A stretch of 45,015 bases of DNA from Candidatus Heimdallarchaeota archaeon. GTDB taxonomy: Archaea > Asgardarchaeota > Heimdallarchaeia > Heimdallarchaeales > Heimdallarchaeaceae. Made by a program: the position numbers and the translations under genes. Below the pieces are notes generated by a model. That model had not been told where the DNA came from, ran no database searches, and saw nothing but the letters and a program-made list of their open reading frames with translations. Of this stretch, positions 1 through 8,142 are shown one piece after another. The stretch lies in NCBI GenBank assembly GCA_023270155.1, contig JAGLTB010000018.1, forward strand, positions 1 through 45,015. The letters are read 5' to 3'. How positions within the stretch are numbered: the first letter of the stretch is position 1; every line of letters starts with the position of its first letter.

Positions 1-27
1 CGTAAAAGATTAAGGTAAAATCAGTTA

Positions 28-37
28 GTTTAAAAAC
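28..37 (+). promoter_or_regulatory. TATA-like promoter of the HAD gene
   Basis: An AT-rich TTTAAAA-type element lies about 25-30 bases before the ATG at 61, the spacing expected for an archaeal TATA box feeding a short or absent leader. A long T-run (about 42-58) sits between it and the start codon. I see no clear Shine-Dalgarno sequence. Confidence 0.3.
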
Positions 38-60
38 CTCTATTTTTCTTTTTTTTTGTT

Positions 61-786
61 ATGAAAGACACGTCTAGTTGGAAGAATTATTGTATATTAT
101 TCGATATGGATGGTGTACTTATCAGTCTTAAAGCTAGATGGATTGACCCTGTAGAGCAAGTTATTGAGAAAATCAATCCTAATTTTGATAAAAACAAAAT
201 CGCTCAACATGCTCCTTCTCTTCTACTTATCCATGGAGGAAGAAGTGCGAATATCATGTTTAAAGGCATTCTGGAGATTTGCAAAATTGGAGGACTCTCA
301 AAATTTCAAACATTTCGAGTATTAGTGAATTTATTCTTTTCAATCCTTTCAAAAAAGAAATGGCCAATTGTTCCATTTGAAGAAACAATAGGAACTTTGC
401 AGCAATTAAGAGAGATGGACATCAATTTAGCATTGATTACTTCTGCTTCAAAACATACTCTCAGAAGAGTAAGAAAGGAATATCCTAAAATATACGATGT
501 ATTTGATTGCATTGTTACAAGAAATGATGTTCGTTATACAAAGCCATCACCTGAACAAATTCTCCTTGCCCTTGAAAAGCTTAACATCCAAAATGAAAAA
601 TCTGTAGTCATTGGTGATTTCATGAGTGATATACAAGCAGGTAAAAATGCTGGGACAAAAACTATAGGGGTATTAAGTGAATTTGCTGAAATAAGTCAAT
701 CATATATAGAAAGTACAAATCCAGATTTGATCATATCCAGCATAACTGAAATTCCTAATCTCTTACCTAGGGTCTTTTCAGTTTAG
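61..786 (+). CDS. HAD-superfamily hydrolase (phosphoglycolate phosphatase/PpaX-like)
   Basis: This 241-residue protein has all four haloacid dehalogenase motifs. Motif I is FDMDGV, with nucleophile Asp15 and acid/base Asp17. Motif II is the Ser/Thr in LITSAS near residue 127. Motif III is the Lys in TKPSPEQ, and motif IV is VIGDFMSD, whose acidic residues bind Mg2+. Residues 20-95 form the helical cap of the phosphoglycolate phosphatase/beta-phosphoglucomutase group, so a small cytosolic phosphomonoester is the likely substrate; which one cannot be read from sequence. It is followed after about 70 bases by a GcvH-like gene on the same strand, with no obvious functional tie. The family call is firm; the substrate is unknown. 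Confidence 0.85.
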   Translation: MKDTSSWKNYCILFDMDGVLISLKARWIDPVEQVIEKINPNFDKNKIAQHAPSLLLIHGGRSANIMFKGILEICKIGGLSKFQTFRVLVNLFFSILSKKKWPIVPFEETIGTLQQLREMDINLALITSASKHTLRRVRKEYPKIYDVFDCIVTRNDVRYTKPSPEQILLALEKLNIQNEKSVVIGDFMSDIQAGKNAGTKTIGVLSEFAEISQSYIESTNPDLIISSITEIPNLLPRVFSV

Positions 787-858
787 TAGGTAAAATAAAA
801 AGAAAAAGATTAAGAAGGAAAACTTCAAAAAGATATTAGAAAGGATGAATTGACTAAC

Positions 859-1329
859 ATGAAGAAACAATTTAGATTTCCCGAAAAATGCCTTTACCAT
901 TCTACATACGTTTGGCTAGAAGAAATGGGTAGAGGTGTCATTCGTATGGGAATTACAGACTATGCTCAATTCTCACTTGACGATATTATCGCTATAACTC
1001 TTCCTGAGAAGGGAATCTATATAGAAAAAGATGAAGAGATAATATCAATTGACTCCATTGAAGAAACATTCGTCATCACAGCTCCTATTAGTGGTACTAT
1101 AGATGAAATTAATGAAGAATTAAGACAATCACCTGAGCTTCTCAATGAAAGTCCATATAAAGAGGGTTGGCTTCTTGAAATGGAAATTGGAGATAACGAT
1201 GATCTTGATTTATTAATGGATGCGGATGAAGTTCTAGACACATATCAAGAAGAAATCGAAGATGAAGAATCAGAAGACGAAGATTTCGAAAAAAACATTG
1301 GTGAACACGACCTCGAAAGCGAATTTTAA
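859..1329 (+). CDS. GcvH-like (glycine cleavage H) protein without the lipoyl lysine
   Basis: The central part (about residues 20-110) follows the lipoyl/biotinyl-type fold of glycine cleavage H protein, including the typical stretches TAPISGTI, SPELLNESPY and GWLLEM. In H proteins the lipoylated lysine sits in ESVK, 11 residues before the G of PVSG. The gapless match here reads DSIE, so Glu68 occupies the lysine position and classical lipoylation is not possible. About 45 residues of Asp/Glu-rich tail follow the domain, which normal GcvH lacks. I chose ATG 859 because an AAGGATGA Shine-Dalgarno-like sequence (841-848) is well spaced for it. An in-frame TTG at 850 would add three residues but is too close to that site. 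No gcvT, gcvP or lipoate ligase is nearby. It could be a binding or scaffold protein that reuses the fold; its function is unknown. Confidence 0.75.
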   Translation: MKKQFRFPEKCLYHSTYVWLEEMGRGVIRMGITDYAQFSLDDIIAITLPEKGIYIEKDEEIISIDSIEETFVITAPISGTIDEINEELRQSPELLNESPYKEGWLLEMEIGDNDDLDLLMDADEVLDTYQEEIEDEESEDEDFEKNIGEHDLESEF

Positions 1330-1391
1330 GGTTGATAGTCTCATTTTTTGATTTTGTTTATTCTAGAAAGTTTTAAATATTTTACAAAATA

Positions 1392-1401
1392 CTTTATAAT
1401 A
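1392..1401 (+). promoter_or_regulatory. TATA-box candidate for the pheS-pheT operon
   Basis: A CTTTATAATA element stands about 115 bases before the pheS ATG. A second AT-rich element (about 1368-1382) lies further upstream. Either one implies an unusually long leader of roughly 90-115 bases for this window, where most TATA boxes are 25-40 bases from the start codon. The leader contains a GGGC(1412-1415)/GCCC(1454-1457) pairing, described under findings. Confidence 0.4.
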
Positions 1402-1516
1402 CCGTAAAATGGGGCGTATCGTGACTTGGAATTTCATTAACTCTTTCTAAAGTGCCCGACTACAACAACTTAAAGGTAATTAGTTTTTTATATCAATATT
1501 TTAGGAGTGTTAGACA

Positions 1517-3007
1517 ATGAGTAGTGTAAAGAAGAAAATTTCGTTAGCACCGGAAGTAGTAAAACTCTATAAAGAAATTAGCATGAAAGACGAAATATCA
1601 ATTGATGAATTGAAGGACGTCACAAAGCTAGATCATGGGAAACTCGAATATCTACTTGGAGCTCTAACTTCAAATAATCTTGTTGAAAGGATTATAGAGG
1701 TTAAGAAAAAAGTTCTCTTAACTGAAGCAGGTGAAATTGCTGCAGTAAATCAATTAGTAGAACGAAGAATCCTATCTGTTTTAAAAGAAAATCAACCAAT
1801 TAATTCTTCTGAACTTTCAAAATTATTAGATACTGATAATAGAGAAATGAATGCTGGGATTGGTTATCTGAAAAAACAGGGACTTATTGACATTGTTCAA
1901 GGACAGATCTCTTTATCTCAAAAAGAGGTAGAAGTTAGCAAGGATATACAGGAAATCTTAGTTGAACTTTCCAAAAGAAACAAAGTAGATATTCAGAATT
2001 ATGAAAAAACATTACTTCAAAGAAATTTGATAGCAATTGAAGATGAGAAAAAAATAATCATTAAAGCGATTGTTAAGTTTGAAGAAATGAAAACGAATAT
2101 AGTTGAAACATCTGATATCAGTAGATTAACTCCAGAAATGATTAGAAATGGAACTTGGAGAAAAACAAAATTGCGTGAATATAATCTAGATGTTTCCCCT
2201 CCTGAATTCTTTACAGGTAGAAAACAACCATATGCAAGATTCTTGGATGAGGTTAAACAGAAATTAGTTGCATTTGGATTCCAAGAAATGCGAGGTCCGA
2301 TTGTAGAGCTTGAATATTGGAATTTTGATGCTCTATTTCAAGCTCAAGATCATCCATCAAGGGAATGGTCAGATGTATATAGAATCGCTAAACCTAGTAA
2401 AGGAAAATTACCGGAGGAAGATCATGTTAAGCTTGTTCAGAAAGCTCATGAAAATGGTTATGATACTGGAAGCAAAGGTTGGCGATACAAGTGGGATCCA
2501 ATGAAGAGTGCTCGTCTAGTTCTCAGAGCTCAAGGAACTTCTGTGAGTGCAAGAACTCTCGTAGGTTTACCAATCCCTTCAAAGTATTTTAGCATATCTC
2601 GATGCTTTAGACCAGATACAACAGACACTACCCATCTATCAGAATTTAATCAAGCTGAAGGAATTGTTTGTGATCCGTCTATTACTTTTCGAGATTTATT
2701 GGGTATTCTCGAAACTTTCGCAATTGAAATATCAGAAGCTCCGAATTATACATTCAAGCCTGATTATTATCCATTCACTGAACCATCAGTGGAATTAAGT
2801 GTAAAAGATCCTAAAATAGGACACGTTGAATATGGTGGTGCAGGAATATTCCGACCTGAGGTAACAAGACCATTTGGTATAGATGATCCAGTAATTGCTT
2901 GGGGTTTAGGTGTAGACAGATTGTTTATGGTTAAGTATGGAATAACTGACATTAGAGAACTTTATAGCTATAAACTCGATTGGTTGAGATCAGCTAGGAT
3001 GTCGTGA
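1517..3007 (+). CDS. pheS: Phenylalanyl-tRNA synthetase alpha subunit
   Basis: This is the catalytic alpha subunit of PheRS, which charges tRNA-Phe as an (alpha-beta)2 tetramer in the cytosol. At 496 residues it has the archaeal/eukaryotic length. The N-terminal 150 or so residues hold winged-helix DNA/RNA-binding repeats, typical of this branch and absent in bacteria. The class II catalytic core follows: FTGRKQPYARFLDEV, motif 2 around SRCFRPDTTDTTHLSEF (near residue 370) and motif 3 GLGVDRL close to the C-terminus. TTAGGAGTG (1501-1509) gives a good Shine-Dalgarno site for the ATG. pheT starts 9 bases after the stop, so the two subunits are co-transcribed. Confidence 0.97.
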   Translation: MSSVKKKISLAPEVVKLYKEISMKDEISIDELKDVTKLDHGKLEYLLGALTSNNLVERIIEVKKKVLLTEAGEIAAVNQLVERRILSVLKENQPINSSELSKLLDTDNREMNAGIGYLKKQGLIDIVQGQISLSQKEVEVSKDIQEILVELSKRNKVDIQNYEKTLLQRNLIAIEDEKKIIIKAIVKFEEMKTNIVETSDISRLTPEMIRNGTWRKTKLREYNLDVSPPEFFTGRKQPYARFLDEVKQKLVAFGFQEMRGPIVELEYWNFDALFQAQDHPSREWSDVYRIAKPSKGKLPEEDHVKLVQKAHENGYDTGSKGWRYKWDPMKSARLVLRAQGTSVSARTLVGLPIPSKYFSISRCFRPDTTDTTHLSEFNQAEGIVCDPSITFRDLLGILETFAIEISEAPNYTFKPDYYPFTEPSVELSVKDPKIGHVEYGGAGIFRPEVTRPFGIDDPVIAWGLGVDRLFMVKYGITDIRELYSYKLDWLRSARMS

Positions 3008-3016
3008 GGTGAAAAA

Positions 3017-4711
3017 ATGGTATCTATAAAAGCAAGTTATACAAAAATACTGGAATTTCTAGGTAAAGAACTATCGATGGAAGAGTTAGAAGATCTGTTA
3101 TCATTCACAAAAACAGAGATTGATGATTACGTCAAAGAGGAAGACATGCTTGTCCTTGATATTAAGACGAGTAATCGTCCTGATCTTTGGTGTGTTGAAG
3201 GAATGATTAGAGAAATAAAAGGAATTTTAGATATGGAAAAAGGCATTCCTTCTTATGAAGTGGAACAGAGTGGTTTCAGTGTCAAAGTTGATTCAGCTTT
3301 AGCTTCATCTAGGCCTTATATTGCCTGTGCAATAGCAAAGAAAATCAATTTAGATGATTTCCATATTAAACAGCTAATGCAACATTCGGAGAAAATAGAT
3401 AATTCTTATGGCAGAAAGAGAAAAAGGTCATCTATTGGAATGTATAATCTTTCAATGATTCAAAATCCAGTACTTTACGAAACTGCTCAAAAATCTCATA
3501 AATTCATTCCACTTGGGTATGAAAAAGAAATGTCTTTAGATAAGATACTTGATGAGCATGAAAAAGGATTAGAATTCGGGCAAATAGTTAAAGATTATGG
3601 CATCTATCCTATCTTGCTATCCGCAGATGGAATGACCCTATCCTTACCTCCAGTAATTAATAGTAATGATGTTGGTCGAATTACTGAAGATACAACTGAA
3701 TGTTTAATCGAAGTAACTGGCACCAATTTCGAGACAGTAAATGTAGTTCTCAATATTCTATGTCAAACAATGGCTGACCATGGAGCAGAAATCTATAGTG
3801 TTGTTATTGAATATCCACCTGAAATTCATAAAGAACATGTTATTACTCCATTACTAGAACTTGAAAGCATTACTGTAAAACTAGATACAGTTGAAAAATA
3901 CCTAGATGTAAAAATAAATGCTAAAAAAGCAAAAGAACTAATGCAGAAAAGAAGATTCGAGTGTAAGGAATTAAAAGATAATGAGATTGAAGTATTAATT
4001 CCCCCTTATCGAAAAGATATACTACATTGGGTAGACATAGCAGAAGAGCTTGCAATAGCGTTGGATTATAACAAAATAGGTCCAACAAAATGGACAGTAT
4101 TAACAACTGGAGGTCTCCTTCCAGAAACTGAAAGCGAAAATGTTGTAAGAGAAATTTTAGTAGGAGCTTCTGGTATCGAATTAGTTACCAACATACTTAC
4201 TGATCCAAGTATTCTGACTACTAATGTTAACCTCGACAAGCAAGAATTAGTGATTATTGAAAATCCAGTCAGTCAAACATCCAGTGTTCTTAGAAATCAG
4301 ATATTTCCTAATCTGATAAATGTGGTTTCAAAAAATACTCACGAACCCTATCCTCAGATTATTTTTGAGGTTGGTGAAGTAGTTAAAATGGATAAGAATG
4401 ATGTTTGGACTCAAACCAATGCTGCCTTTTGCATTGCAGATGCAGATGCTAGTTTTGAAGATGCACATAAAAGACTTCATCATCTTATGAAACTGCTAAA
4501 CACCGAATATAAAATCGAAAATACAACTCACCCCTCCTTTACAGATGGACGCTGTGGAATGATAAGTATTGGTGATATCCAATGTGGAATTATAGGAGAG
4601 ATTAACCCACTTATACTTGAGAAGAATCAAATTTGGGTTCCTGTAGTTTGTTTTGAAGTAGAATTACCTAGCATTCCAACACTCAAATGTAAGATAAAGA
4701 AGACTTTCTAG
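3017..4711 (+). CDS. pheT: Phenylalanyl-tRNA synthetase beta subunit
   Basis: This is the structural and editing beta subunit of PheRS. It is 564 residues, the shorter archaeal form without the N-terminal EMAP/OB and C-terminal anticodon-binding domains of bacterial PheT. The N-terminus carries the B1 region (SNRPDLW near residue 55) and the middle has the B3/B4 editing module. A B5 helix-turn-helix domain follows (VKLDTVEKYLDVKI, then IPPYRKDILHWVDIAEE), and the C-terminus is a degenerate class II core. A GAGGTG ribosome site (3006-3011) lies at the pheS stop. The last codons form the left arm of an inverted repeat shared with the convergent kinase gene downstream. Confidence 0.96.
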   Translation: MVSIKASYTKILEFLGKELSMEELEDLLSFTKTEIDDYVKEEDMLVLDIKTSNRPDLWCVEGMIREIKGILDMEKGIPSYEVEQSGFSVKVDSALASSRPYIACAIAKKINLDDFHIKQLMQHSEKIDNSYGRKRKRSSIGMYNLSMIQNPVLYETAQKSHKFIPLGYEKEMSLDKILDEHEKGLEFGQIVKDYGIYPILLSADGMTLSLPPVINSNDVGRITEDTTECLIEVTGTNFETVNVVLNILCQTMADHGAEIYSVVIEYPPEIHKEHVITPLLELESITVKLDTVEKYLDVKINAKKAKELMQKRRFECKELKDNEIEVLIPPYRKDILHWVDIAEELAIALDYNKIGPTKWTVLTTGGLLPETESENVVREILVGASGIELVTNILTDPSILTTNVNLDKQELVIIENPVSQTSSVLRNQIFPNLINVVSKNTHEPYPQIIFEVGEVVKMDKNDVWTQTNAAFCIADADASFEDAHKRLHHLMKLLNTEYKIENTTHPSFTDGRCGMISIGDIQCGIIGEINPLILEKNQIWVPVVCFEVELPSIPTLKCKIKKTF

Positions 4712-4735
4712 TTGTTAATTTAAGAACTAGTTTTT
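4708..4735. terminator. Shared bidirectional terminator hairpin between pheT and the convergent kinase
   Basis: A 9-bp inverted repeat with one mismatch has arms CTAGTTGTT (4708-4716) and AAGAACTAG (4722-4730), a loop of about 5 bases and a T-run at 4731-4735. The left arm contains the TAG of pheT. The right arm contains, on the opposite strand, the TAG of the convergent 2-phosphoglycerate-kinase-like gene. Either transcript would form the same stem-loop at its end. Confidence 0.5.
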
Positions 4736-5680
4736 CTCCTTCCCTTTTTCTGATTTTTCGAGTTCGATGATTCTATCCCAGACTAAATCCATCATTTTAC
4801 TTATTGCTTCGCTGCTATTGGAAGTTTCTATCATATGTAAACCTAATTTTGTAGCTTCTTCCACAAGGTATGTTTGTATATTTCTAATATCAGAAAATGC
4901 TGAAATATATCTATCAGCACTACGTTTTTCTATTGATGAACCTCTAGCTAGAATTCTTGTTGAATGTTCCTCTTCATCTTCCAAATAAAGAAGGAACATC
5001 AAAATGTGTGGTTTTTCAAGAATTGAGGTTTGAAGAATATTCGGTGCTAAATGCACACCCTCTATTATTGTGCTTTCTCTTGAATATAGGGCTGATTGAA
5101 TAGCTGCCTCTACACCTACTATTATGTGTCTACACTGTTCTTCATAACCTACTATTGACTGCCTTAAAATCGGATTTAGTTTTGATTTGAGATGTTTATG
5201 AGCATCATAGCTACTACAATGCAATTCAGGAACTAGTTTTGGAGAAATTGCCTGTCGAAGAATCTCTCTGATCATATCAGTTCCAATAATACTTGATATT
5301 TCCAATCTTTGAGAAAGACGAGATGATATTGTGCTTTTACCTATCCCTGGAACACCTGCAATTAGTATAATGATAGGTTTATAATTTTTCTCTCCTTCAT
5401 GGATTTTGTATCTTTCTGCTAATCGTTTATCAATCTTCTCGATTTCATCAGTTATTGTTTTAATGAGTTTTTTTCGTGAAACAGGCTCATCTAAATCTCC
5501 CATAGTTTGTTCAACATGGTTAGCAATTTCCATTGCTACATTAGCATTCATTCCAATTGAAAATAATGAAGAAGAAAGTATCCCTTTAGAGAAATATTCA
5601 ATTTTATCTTTTCCTCTCCGAATCTTTAGAAAACCATTGGAAACGTTGCTGCTCATTAATAATAGGATAGTATAACTCAT
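4727..5680 (-). CDS. 2-phosphoglycerate kinase-like P-loop kinase (paralogue 1)
   Basis: This 317-residue protein resembles the archaeal 2-phosphoglycerate kinase family (COG2074). An N-terminal region of about 95 residues (ILSSSLFSIGMNANVAMEIA, then VSRKKLIKTI) resembles the ATP-cone-type regulatory domain of that family. A P-loop kinase domain follows, with Walker A GVPGIGKST (109-117), the substrate-region motif IGTDMIREILR, an HCSSYDAH segment and VGVEAAI/IIEGVH. In methanogens the enzyme makes 2,3-bisphosphoglycerate on the way to cyclic diphosphoglycerate, a thermoprotectant. Whether that solute is made here cannot be told, since no cyclase gene is visible. It lies head-to-head, 144 bases apart, with a second copy of the family. 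The family is fairly sure; the substrate is not. Confidence 0.75.
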   Translation of the reverse strand: MSYTILLLMSSNVSNGFLKIRRGKDKIEYFSKGILSSSLFSIGMNANVAMEIANHVEQTMGDLDEPVSRKKLIKTITDEIEKIDKRLAERYKIHEGEKNYKPIIILIAGVPGIGKSTISSRLSQRLEISSIIGTDMIREILRQAISPKLVPELHCSSYDAHKHLKSKLNPILRQSIVGYEEQCRHIIVGVEAAIQSALYSRESTIIEGVHLAPNILQTSILEKPHILMFLLYLEDEEEHSTRILARGSSIEKRSADRYISAFSDIRNIQTYLVEEATKLGLHMIETSNSSEAISKMMDLVWDRIIELEKSEKGKEKN

Positions 5681-5810
5681 CTAAAAATGTAACTTTTGAG
5701 AATGTAAAAGCAATTATGAAGATAAATGAGACAAAATGTTTGATTTATATGATATATCTATTCTTCATTAAAACGCAAAAATTCTTAATAGTGGTATAAC
5801 TAATACACTT

Positions 5811-5818
5811 AAGGTGAT
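5811..5818 (+). promoter_or_regulatory. Strong Shine-Dalgarno site fixing the start of kinase paralogue 2
   Basis: AAGGTGAT sits 6 bases before the ATG at 5825, well matched to the archaeal 16S 3' end, and settles the start. The 144-base divergent gap upstream is AT-rich and must hold promoters for both kinase paralogues. AT-rich TATA candidates lie around 5746-5760 and 5783-5803. Confidence 0.5.
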
Positions 5819-5824
5819 TAACCA

Positions 5825-6718
5825 ATGGGTACTGAACCTCAAATACAAATTAAAGGAAAACCTGATCAGCTTTTTTCTAGAGGTTTATTAGCAAAGAAAT
5901 TGGAATTAGTAGGTTTTAGTCCCTCTGATGGTTACGAATTTTCAATACAGGTTCATAATGAAATATTAAAACAAAAAAAGAACGAAATTACTAAAAAGCA
6001 ATTAGATGAAATTGTGAGTAATCTCTTGAATCAGAATTACACAAAAAGACTTGCTGGACAATATAAGAAAATAGAAAACTGGAGAGATTCAAAAATTCCA
6101 TTGTGGATATTAATCTCTGGTGCTATAGGCGTTGGAAAAAGTACAATTTCAAGACAAATAGCAGGAGATTTAGGTATTCAGCATGTTGTAGGCACTGGAA
6201 TTGTTCGAGATATTCTTCAAAAAGTACTTTCCGCTGATATAATGCCTGAACTTCATTCTTCTTCATATAAGGCTTTTCAGACATTAAGACCAATCTATAG
6301 TAGTAGATTTGAGGAAGTTATTTTAGGTTTCGAAAATCATTCAAAATTTGTTAATATAGGAGTTGAAGCTGTTCTTTCAAGAGCTGAAACTGAATCAGTA
6401 TCAATTTTAGTTGAAGGTGAGCATCTTTTACCTGCCTTTTATGAAGATACTATTCTGAAAAAACCCAATGTGCTCTACATTACAATTGCTACTCCAGATG
6501 AATCACTGCATAAAGAAAATCTAAGTGCTCAATATACAAAAGAAAAAGAGGAATTACTCAGCCATTTTGAGCAAATTAGAAAAATACATGATCATCTAGT
6601 AAACGAAGCCAAAATACGCAAGCTCAATTTAGTACTATCAGAACGAGGAAAGAAACCTATTGGAAGAGTAAGACAGTTGGTTGTGGAAAAGATTACTTCC
6701 TTAATTGCATATGAATAG
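5825..6718 (+). CDS. 2-phosphoglycerate kinase-like P-loop kinase (paralogue 2)
   Basis: This 297-residue paralogue of the divergent neighbour keeps the same order of parts: an N-terminal ATP-cone-like region (FSRGLLAKKLELVGFSPSDG), Walker A GAIGVGKST (99-107), the GTGIVRDILQ segment, the HSSSYKAFQTL segment, and IGVEAVLSRA followed by VEGEHLLP. Where paralogue 1 has GTDMIRE this one has GTGIVRD, so an Asp in the substrate loop is replaced by Gly. That suggests the two differ in substrate or activity. The last third is also shorter and more lysine-rich. It is probably a cytosolic small-molecule kinase; the exact acceptor is unknown. Confidence 0.7.
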   Translation: MGTEPQIQIKGKPDQLFSRGLLAKKLELVGFSPSDGYEFSIQVHNEILKQKKNEITKKQLDEIVSNLLNQNYTKRLAGQYKKIENWRDSKIPLWILISGAIGVGKSTISRQIAGDLGIQHVVGTGIVRDILQKVLSADIMPELHSSSYKAFQTLRPIYSSRFEEVILGFENHSKFVNIGVEAVLSRAETESVSILVEGEHLLPAFYEDTILKKPNVLYITIATPDESLHKENLSAQYTKEKEELLSHFEQIRKIHDHLVNEAKIRKLNLVLSERGKKPIGRVRQLVVEKITSLIAYE

Positions 6719-6823
6719 CAATTCTTTAAAATTGTTACAAGAATCAACCATAGCCAATGATGTAGTTGCAACGATCTGAACCCTGATGATCGACTTTTGG
6801 CTGAGGCACCATTTGTGGTAAAT

Positions 6824-7102
6824 ATGACTAAATACTGCTATATTCACACAACAAAGGAATCTTTCAAGGAATGCGAGAATTGCGGAAATAACATATGTCA
6901 TGATTGCTCTGAAAAGTACTGGCATACTAATGCTATTTCAGCTATGTTCTCTCCTCAGAAACAGACACAACAGGAAATGTCTTATTGTCCAAGCTGTCTA
7001 AGAAAAGCTAAAATCAGAAATGCAATAATTACAGGTTTTCTTCTTGTAGTGATCTTAGGTATAATTATATTTACAATTATATTCGCTAGATTCGGATTTT
7101 AA
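6824..7102 (+). CDS. Small B-box-like zinc-finger membrane protein
   Basis: From the ATG at 6824 the protein is 92 residues; an in-frame TTG at 6797 would add nine. The first 60 residues hold a Cys/His pattern like B-box fingers (CYIHTTKESFKECENCGNNI, then CHDCSEKYW, then YCPSCLRK). These give at least seven Cys and several His able to bind two zinc ions. A single hydrophobic helix (AIITGFLLVVILGIIIFTII) ends the protein, leaving the finger probably on the cytosolic face. I cannot name a function. It converges with another zinc-ribbon membrane protein 44 bases away. Confidence 0.6.
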   Translation: MTKYCYIHTTKESFKECENCGNNICHDCSEKYWHTNAISAMFSPQKQTQQEMSYCPSCLRKAKIRNAIITGFLLVVILGIIIFTIIFARFGF

Positions 7103-7109
7103 AATAGTA

Positions 7110-7139
7110 CAACTAATATTTCTAACCAGTGTTAGTTTT
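7110..7139. terminator. Possible shared terminator hairpin of two convergent zinc-finger membrane genes
   Basis: An AACTAA...TTAGTT inverted repeat with about 14 bases between the arms is followed by TTTT. It lies between the stops at 7102 (plus) and 7147 (minus). The stem is short and AT-rich, so this is a weak call. Confidence 0.25.
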
Positions 7140-7146
7140 ACAATTA

Positions 7147-8049
7147 TTATGTTGATTTTTCTTCTTCTTCTAAATCTTCAGAATCATCAATAATTTCATA
7201 CTCTGCATCTATCGTTTTGATTTCCTTTTCAAAATCTGCTTTACAAATTGGACATTCTGTAAGATTGCTGGATATTAAAGAACCACAAGAAAAACAAGTG
7301 ATAGGAAAAAACTCGTCTTCAGACCAGTCATATGTATATGGTTTTTTACCCCAGGTTCTTGCTCTCCATTTTTCTAAATCTACTTCTCCATCTTCTCCAA
7401 GAAATTCTTTGAAATCAACATCAGATATATGAGTCATGCGTTTTCTTAGATAATATTGGTAAATTGCTAGAATTGATGGAAAAATAATGAAATGCGTAAC
7501 CAGAAACACTGTATAAAAAATACCTAATGATTGTTGCAGATCATTTAGAATGAAGGAAATAATTAAAACAAAAATAAGGGAATAAACTCCCGCTGTAATA
7601 ACTTCTGCAATTGCAAAAGATATTATTGAAAATCCTACTATCTTTAGAATATCAAAGAATACTTGTTTTGAGTTCTCAAACTTAGTAAACCCCTTGAAAT
7701 CTAACTTCAAATACTCTATAAATGTTCTAAACGATCCTATTCTAGTTCTTGTTAAGAGAAATGTTAGTGGGATTATTACTAATAGAGAAAATAGAAAGAT
7801 TAAGAAAATAAACCACCATCGATTTGCAATAAATCCTAGAAAACTAACAATACTGCTCTTATAGCCTAGAAAAGTTAAATCGTAATCTCTAAGGAGCGGA
7901 TATATTCCCCCTGATAAACCAAAAATGAACAATAAGAAATAAAAGAAGATCACAAAGGTTGCAATTATATTAGCGAAATCTTGATTTCTTTTTCGCATTC
8001 TTACTTTCTGAGAATCCCATAGATAAATAGCTTCGACGATAGAAGGCAT
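7147..8049 (-). CDS. Multi-pass membrane protein with C-terminal zinc ribbon
   Basis: This 300-residue protein has a short cytosolic N-terminus and about five hydrophobic segments. They lie near residues 27-48, 72-97, 135-155, 157-172 and 182-200. A soluble tail follows with a zinc ribbon (CFSCGSLISSNLTECPIC, near residues 256-273) and ends in a run of acidic residues. The family is unknown to me; membrane proteins capped by a cytosolic zinc ribbon are common in archaea. It may work with the small zinc-finger membrane protein that converges on it, but position is the only evidence. Confidence 0.7.
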   Translation of the reverse strand: MPSIVEAIYLWDSQKVRMRKRNQDFANIIATFVIFFYFLLFIFGLSGGIYPLLRDYDLTFLGYKSSIVSFLGFIANRWWFIFLIFLFSLLVIIPLTFLLTRTRIGSFRTFIEYLKLDFKGFTKFENSKQVFFDILKIVGFSIISFAIAEVITAGVYSLIFVLIISFILNDLQQSLGIFYTVFLVTHFIIFPSILAIYQYYLRKRMTHISDVDFKEFLGEDGEVDLEKWRARTWGKKPYTYDWSEDEFFPITCFSCGSLISSNLTECPICKADFEKEIKTIDAEYEIIDDSEDLEEEEKST

Positions 8050-8106
8050 TTAGCATTTATAGGAATTATAATATAATAAATCTTATCTAAATAGTTCTGA
8101 AAAAAG

Positions 8107-8118
8107 GGTTTTTAAACA
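8107..8118 (+). promoter_or_regulatory. TATA-like promoter of kae1
   Basis: A GGTTTTTAAACA element lies about 25-35 bases before the kae1 ATG at 8143, so the transcript is probably leaderless or nearly so. Similar TTTTTAAAC elements precede the genes at 17201 and 36859. The opposite-strand gene ending the same gap probably uses the AT-rich stretch around 8060-8085. Confidence 0.45.
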
Positions 8119-8142
8119 AACTTTACGACACTGTTTCATCAA

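Noticed and set aside
859-1329. Functional lipoyl carrier GcvH
   Set aside because: The lysine to be lipoylated is replaced by Glu in a gapless alignment.
1330-1516. A tRNA or C/D-box RNA in the pheS leader
   Set aside because: No acceptor stem, anticodon arm or clear RUGAUGA/CUGA pair could be found; only a weak stem is visible.
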